A stretch of DNA of 64,000 bases from Oscillospiraceae bacterium (lineage in GTDB: Bacteria; Bacillota; Clostridia; Oscillospirales; Oscillospiraceae), in assembly GCA_029012465.1 (NCBI GenBank), contig JAQXMD010000165.1, forward strand, positions 1 through 64,000, read 5' to 3'. A program made the translations under genes and the position numbers. Shown here one piece after another: positions 62,802-64,000 of this stretch; the first letter of the stretch is position 1; each line of letters opens with the position of its first letter. Under the pieces are notes generated by a model. It was not told the origin of the DNA. It saw nothing but the letters and a program-made list of their open reading frames with translations, and did no database searches.

Positions 62802-63416
62802 ATGGATGAAGTTTTGAAGATTAAGAATCTGATGGAAACGGACCGCCCGGTGTCATGGGAAGCGCTGCCGGATATTGATCTTTATATGGATCAGGTGGTG
62901 GCCTATCTATCCAGACAGACTGCGGGCGGAAATGAATCCTCCATGACCTCCGCAATGATAAACAATTATGTGAAGGATGGACTGATGCCCCGGGCCTGCG
63001 GAAAGCGCTACCATCGGGAGCACCTGGTGTATCTGACTGCCATTGGCCTGCTCAAAAACGTCCTGACGGTCAAGGACATGAAGCTTCTTCTGGAGAAGGA
63101 GATCCGGGAAGGGGAGGAAGCACAGTTTTATGAGAAATTCCTTTCTCAGCTGGATGGAGCCTACTGCACCGTAAATGAGCGGATTTCTGACACATTGGAA
63201 GAAAGCAAGCTGGCGGAAGCGGCCCTGAACCTTGCACTGGCGTCCTGCGCGGCTAAAGCAGCCTGTGAACATTTGCTTGCGGTCATGCGGGAAAAGGAAC
63301 CGGAGGAGGACCCAAAGAAGGAAAAGGCTGCTGCCAAAAAGGCCAAGGCGGAAAAGAAAGCTGCCGAGAAGGCCGCTGAGGCGGACAAAACGGATGCTTT
63401 GCAGGAGAAACTGTGA
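62802..63416 (+). CDS. DUF1836 MerR-like regulator with Lys/Ala tail
   Basis: 204 residues from the ATG with GGGAGGA upstream. DUF1836 domain at about 25-150: LPDIDLYMDQVVAYLSRQ, MTSAMINNYVKDGLMPRACGKRYHREHLVYLTAIGLLK (in parts), the winged-helix part related to MerR. The tail from about 165 is a highly charged Lys/Ala/Glu helix (KKEKAAAKKAKAEKKAAEKA), possibly nucleic-acid binding or slippage-grown. Family role: putative transcription regulator. Confidence 0.85.
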   Translation: MDEVLKIKNLMETDRPVSWEALPDIDLYMDQVVAYLSRQTAGGNESSMTSAMINNYVKDGLMPRACGKRYHREHLVYLTAIGLLKNVLTVKDMKLLLEKEIREGEEAQFYEKFLSQLDGAYCTVNERISDTLEESKLAEAALNLALASCAAKAACEHLLAVMREKEPEEDPKKEKAAAKKAKAEKKAAEKAAEADKTDALQEKL

Positions 63417-63426
63417 CAATATGTGA

Positions 63427-63543
63427 ATGATATATCGCTTACGCGATATGATATACGGCGAATGACGCATGATATACTTGCTGCGCAAGCATAATATCAT
63501 ACTGTCAGGTATATCATCCGTTTCCGAAGGGAACGGATATCAT
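63427..63543. repeat. Hairpin-spacer array with ATGATAT spacers
   Basis: Three copies of ATGATAT (63427, 63448, 63469) are followed by three inverted copies ATATCAT (63494, 63511, 63537), separated by short palindromes such as ATATCGC-TTAC-GCGATAT, TTGC-TGC-GCAA and CCGTT/AACGG. The array has an overall dyad. It lies between the DUF1836 stop and a strong terminator. Confidence 0.75.
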
Positions 63544-63544
63544 T

Positions 63545-63587
63545 GTAAAAAGCCAGATTTGCCTTGCAGACAAATCTGGCTTTTTAC
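63545..63587. terminator. Strong bidirectional terminator
   Basis: Perfect 17-bp stem with GTAAAAAGCC and GGCTTTTTAC at the ends and a 9-base loop. Bidirectional: A-run and T-run on each side. Confidence 0.92.
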
Positions 63588-63672
63588 ATGCCAAAGAGTA
63601 ACCAAACGGAGCAGAACAGGGATAAAAGAAAGCAAAAATAAACCTTTTACCGCCTTCGTTTTGGCGAAAAGC

Positions 63673-63879
63673 TTATCTTTGATTGAATTCTGATAAAACT
63701 TCAGACTTTGGGTACTTTTTCGTATAACTGTCAATGATAGATTGATCTTTACTGATGATTAGTATCCACGAACTGTCGGAAGGAACAATTTCAACAGAAG
63801 AAAGCGGGTGTTGAAGAGCTACCGGGTTTTGATAATATCCGTAATAATCTTTGGACGATGGCAGCGGGTGCATGAACAC
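63673..63879 (-). CDS. Short ORF, possible C-terminal remnant of a larger gene
   Basis: 68 residues from the only ATG. Protein-like composition (SSVEIVPSDSSWILIISKDQ, then SIIDSYTKKYPKSEVLSEF). The protein-like text continues upstream of the ATG in frame (KDLPLEEVF), up to the point where the GCATCAC hairpin array begins near 63920, so this may be the tail of a gene cut by the array, or a gene with a non-ATG start. No good ribosome site. Family not recognised; bases 63588-63672 hold nothing clear. Confidence 0.4.
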   Translation of the reverse strand: MFMHPLPSSKDYYGYYQNPVALQHPLSSVEIVPSDSSWILIISKDQSIIDSYTKKYPKSEVLSEFNQR

Positions 63880-63920
63880 TTCTTCAAGCGGGAGATCCTT
63901 TTGGAATCCGCAAAGGCAGC

Positions 63921-64000
63921 CCGCACGCGCCGAAGGCGTGCATCACAGGCAAAGCTGCATCACGCACGAAGTGCGCATCACGTTCCGTAAGGAACGCATC
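63921..64000. repeat. Hairpin-spacer array with GCATCAC spacers, cut by the window end
   Basis: GCATCAC at 63940, 63957, 63975 and a partial copy at 63996, alternating with palindromes GCACGC/GCGTGC, GGC/GC-short, GCAC-GAA-GTGC and GTTCC-GTAA-GGAAC. Read on the minus strand the spacer is GTGATGC. Runs off the window. Confidence 0.72.

Noticed and set aside
63427..64000. CRISPR array
   Set aside because: Constant units are only 7 bases, variable units are palindromic and short, and no cas genes are near.

Overview
The window looks like a chromosomal segment of a low-to-mid GC, spore-forming, anaerobic Firmicute, most likely a Clostridia/Oscillospirales-type gut organism. Reasons: sporulation genes (sigG, a YmxH/YlmC PRC-barrel protein), a T-box leader, Gram-positive ribosome binding sites (AGGAGG), many TTGACA-17-TATAAT promoters, a YlmH-NusB-TlyA-ArgR-RecN gene order, and oxygen-labile Fe-S proteins. 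The genus-level placement is inference. No rRNA, tRNA, phage, insertion sequence or CRISPR array was seen.

Layout. 1-2.6 kb: a minus-strand operon of uridine phosphorylase, Fe-S aldo/keto reductase and a small membrane protein. 2.7-6.6 kb: an LCP cell-wall ligase whose 3' end merges with a hairpin-repeat array, then a minus-strand operon of a membrane-anchored MerR regulator and a leucine-rich-repeat lipoprotein, then a 73-residue membrane protein behind a perfect consensus promoter. 6.7-9.5 kb: rplS, then an ECF-like sigma factor translationally coupled to a membrane-tethered serpin. 9.5-18 kb: gltX-GNAT-mutT on the minus strand; trpS, a WecA/TagO-type transferase, coaX, ylmH and small genes.

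18.4-30 kb is one long plus-strand cluster: nusB, a TsaD-like gene, xseA, xseB, ispA, a 605-nt non-coding interval, a membrane protein, dxs, tlyA, nadK, argR, recN, folD. This is the known neighbourhood of the OLE (ornate, large, extremophilic) RNA. The interval has matching terminal helices, so I call it OLE RNA followed by oapA.

30-39 kb: an SLH-anchored polysaccharide deacetylase, sigG with a hairpin masking its ribosome binding site, a DUF4349 lipoprotein, ymxH, rpsB-tsf (rpsB carries an in-frame TAG), DUF1858, trmK, nif3-like, yebC and DUF1540 genes. 39-54.4 kb: a kinase-like receptor with fibronectin-III ectodomain that lacks the HRD aspartate, an HD hydrolase, nfo, an acyl-CoA ligase coupled to an E2/CAT-fold acyltransferase, a MATE transporter, a second NAD kinase, an ABC-F ATPase, and rpsO-pnp with a long rod-like hairpin before pnp. 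54.6-62.1 kb: a T-box-controlled branched-chain amino acid operon with two tandem acetolactate synthase pairs (ilvBN-ilvBN-ilvC-ilvD). 62.2-64 kb: a YfcE-like phosphodiesterase, a DUF1836 regulator, two further hairpin arrays and a gene remnant.

Most of the window is housekeeping: translation, isoprenoid precursors, DNA repair, cofactors, amino acids. The unusual parts are the OLE RNA locus, the sigma factor-serpin pair, the membrane MerR operon, the rpsB stop codon, three families of hairpin-spacer arrays, and several structured leaders. All names come from reading motifs and gene order; no database search was run.
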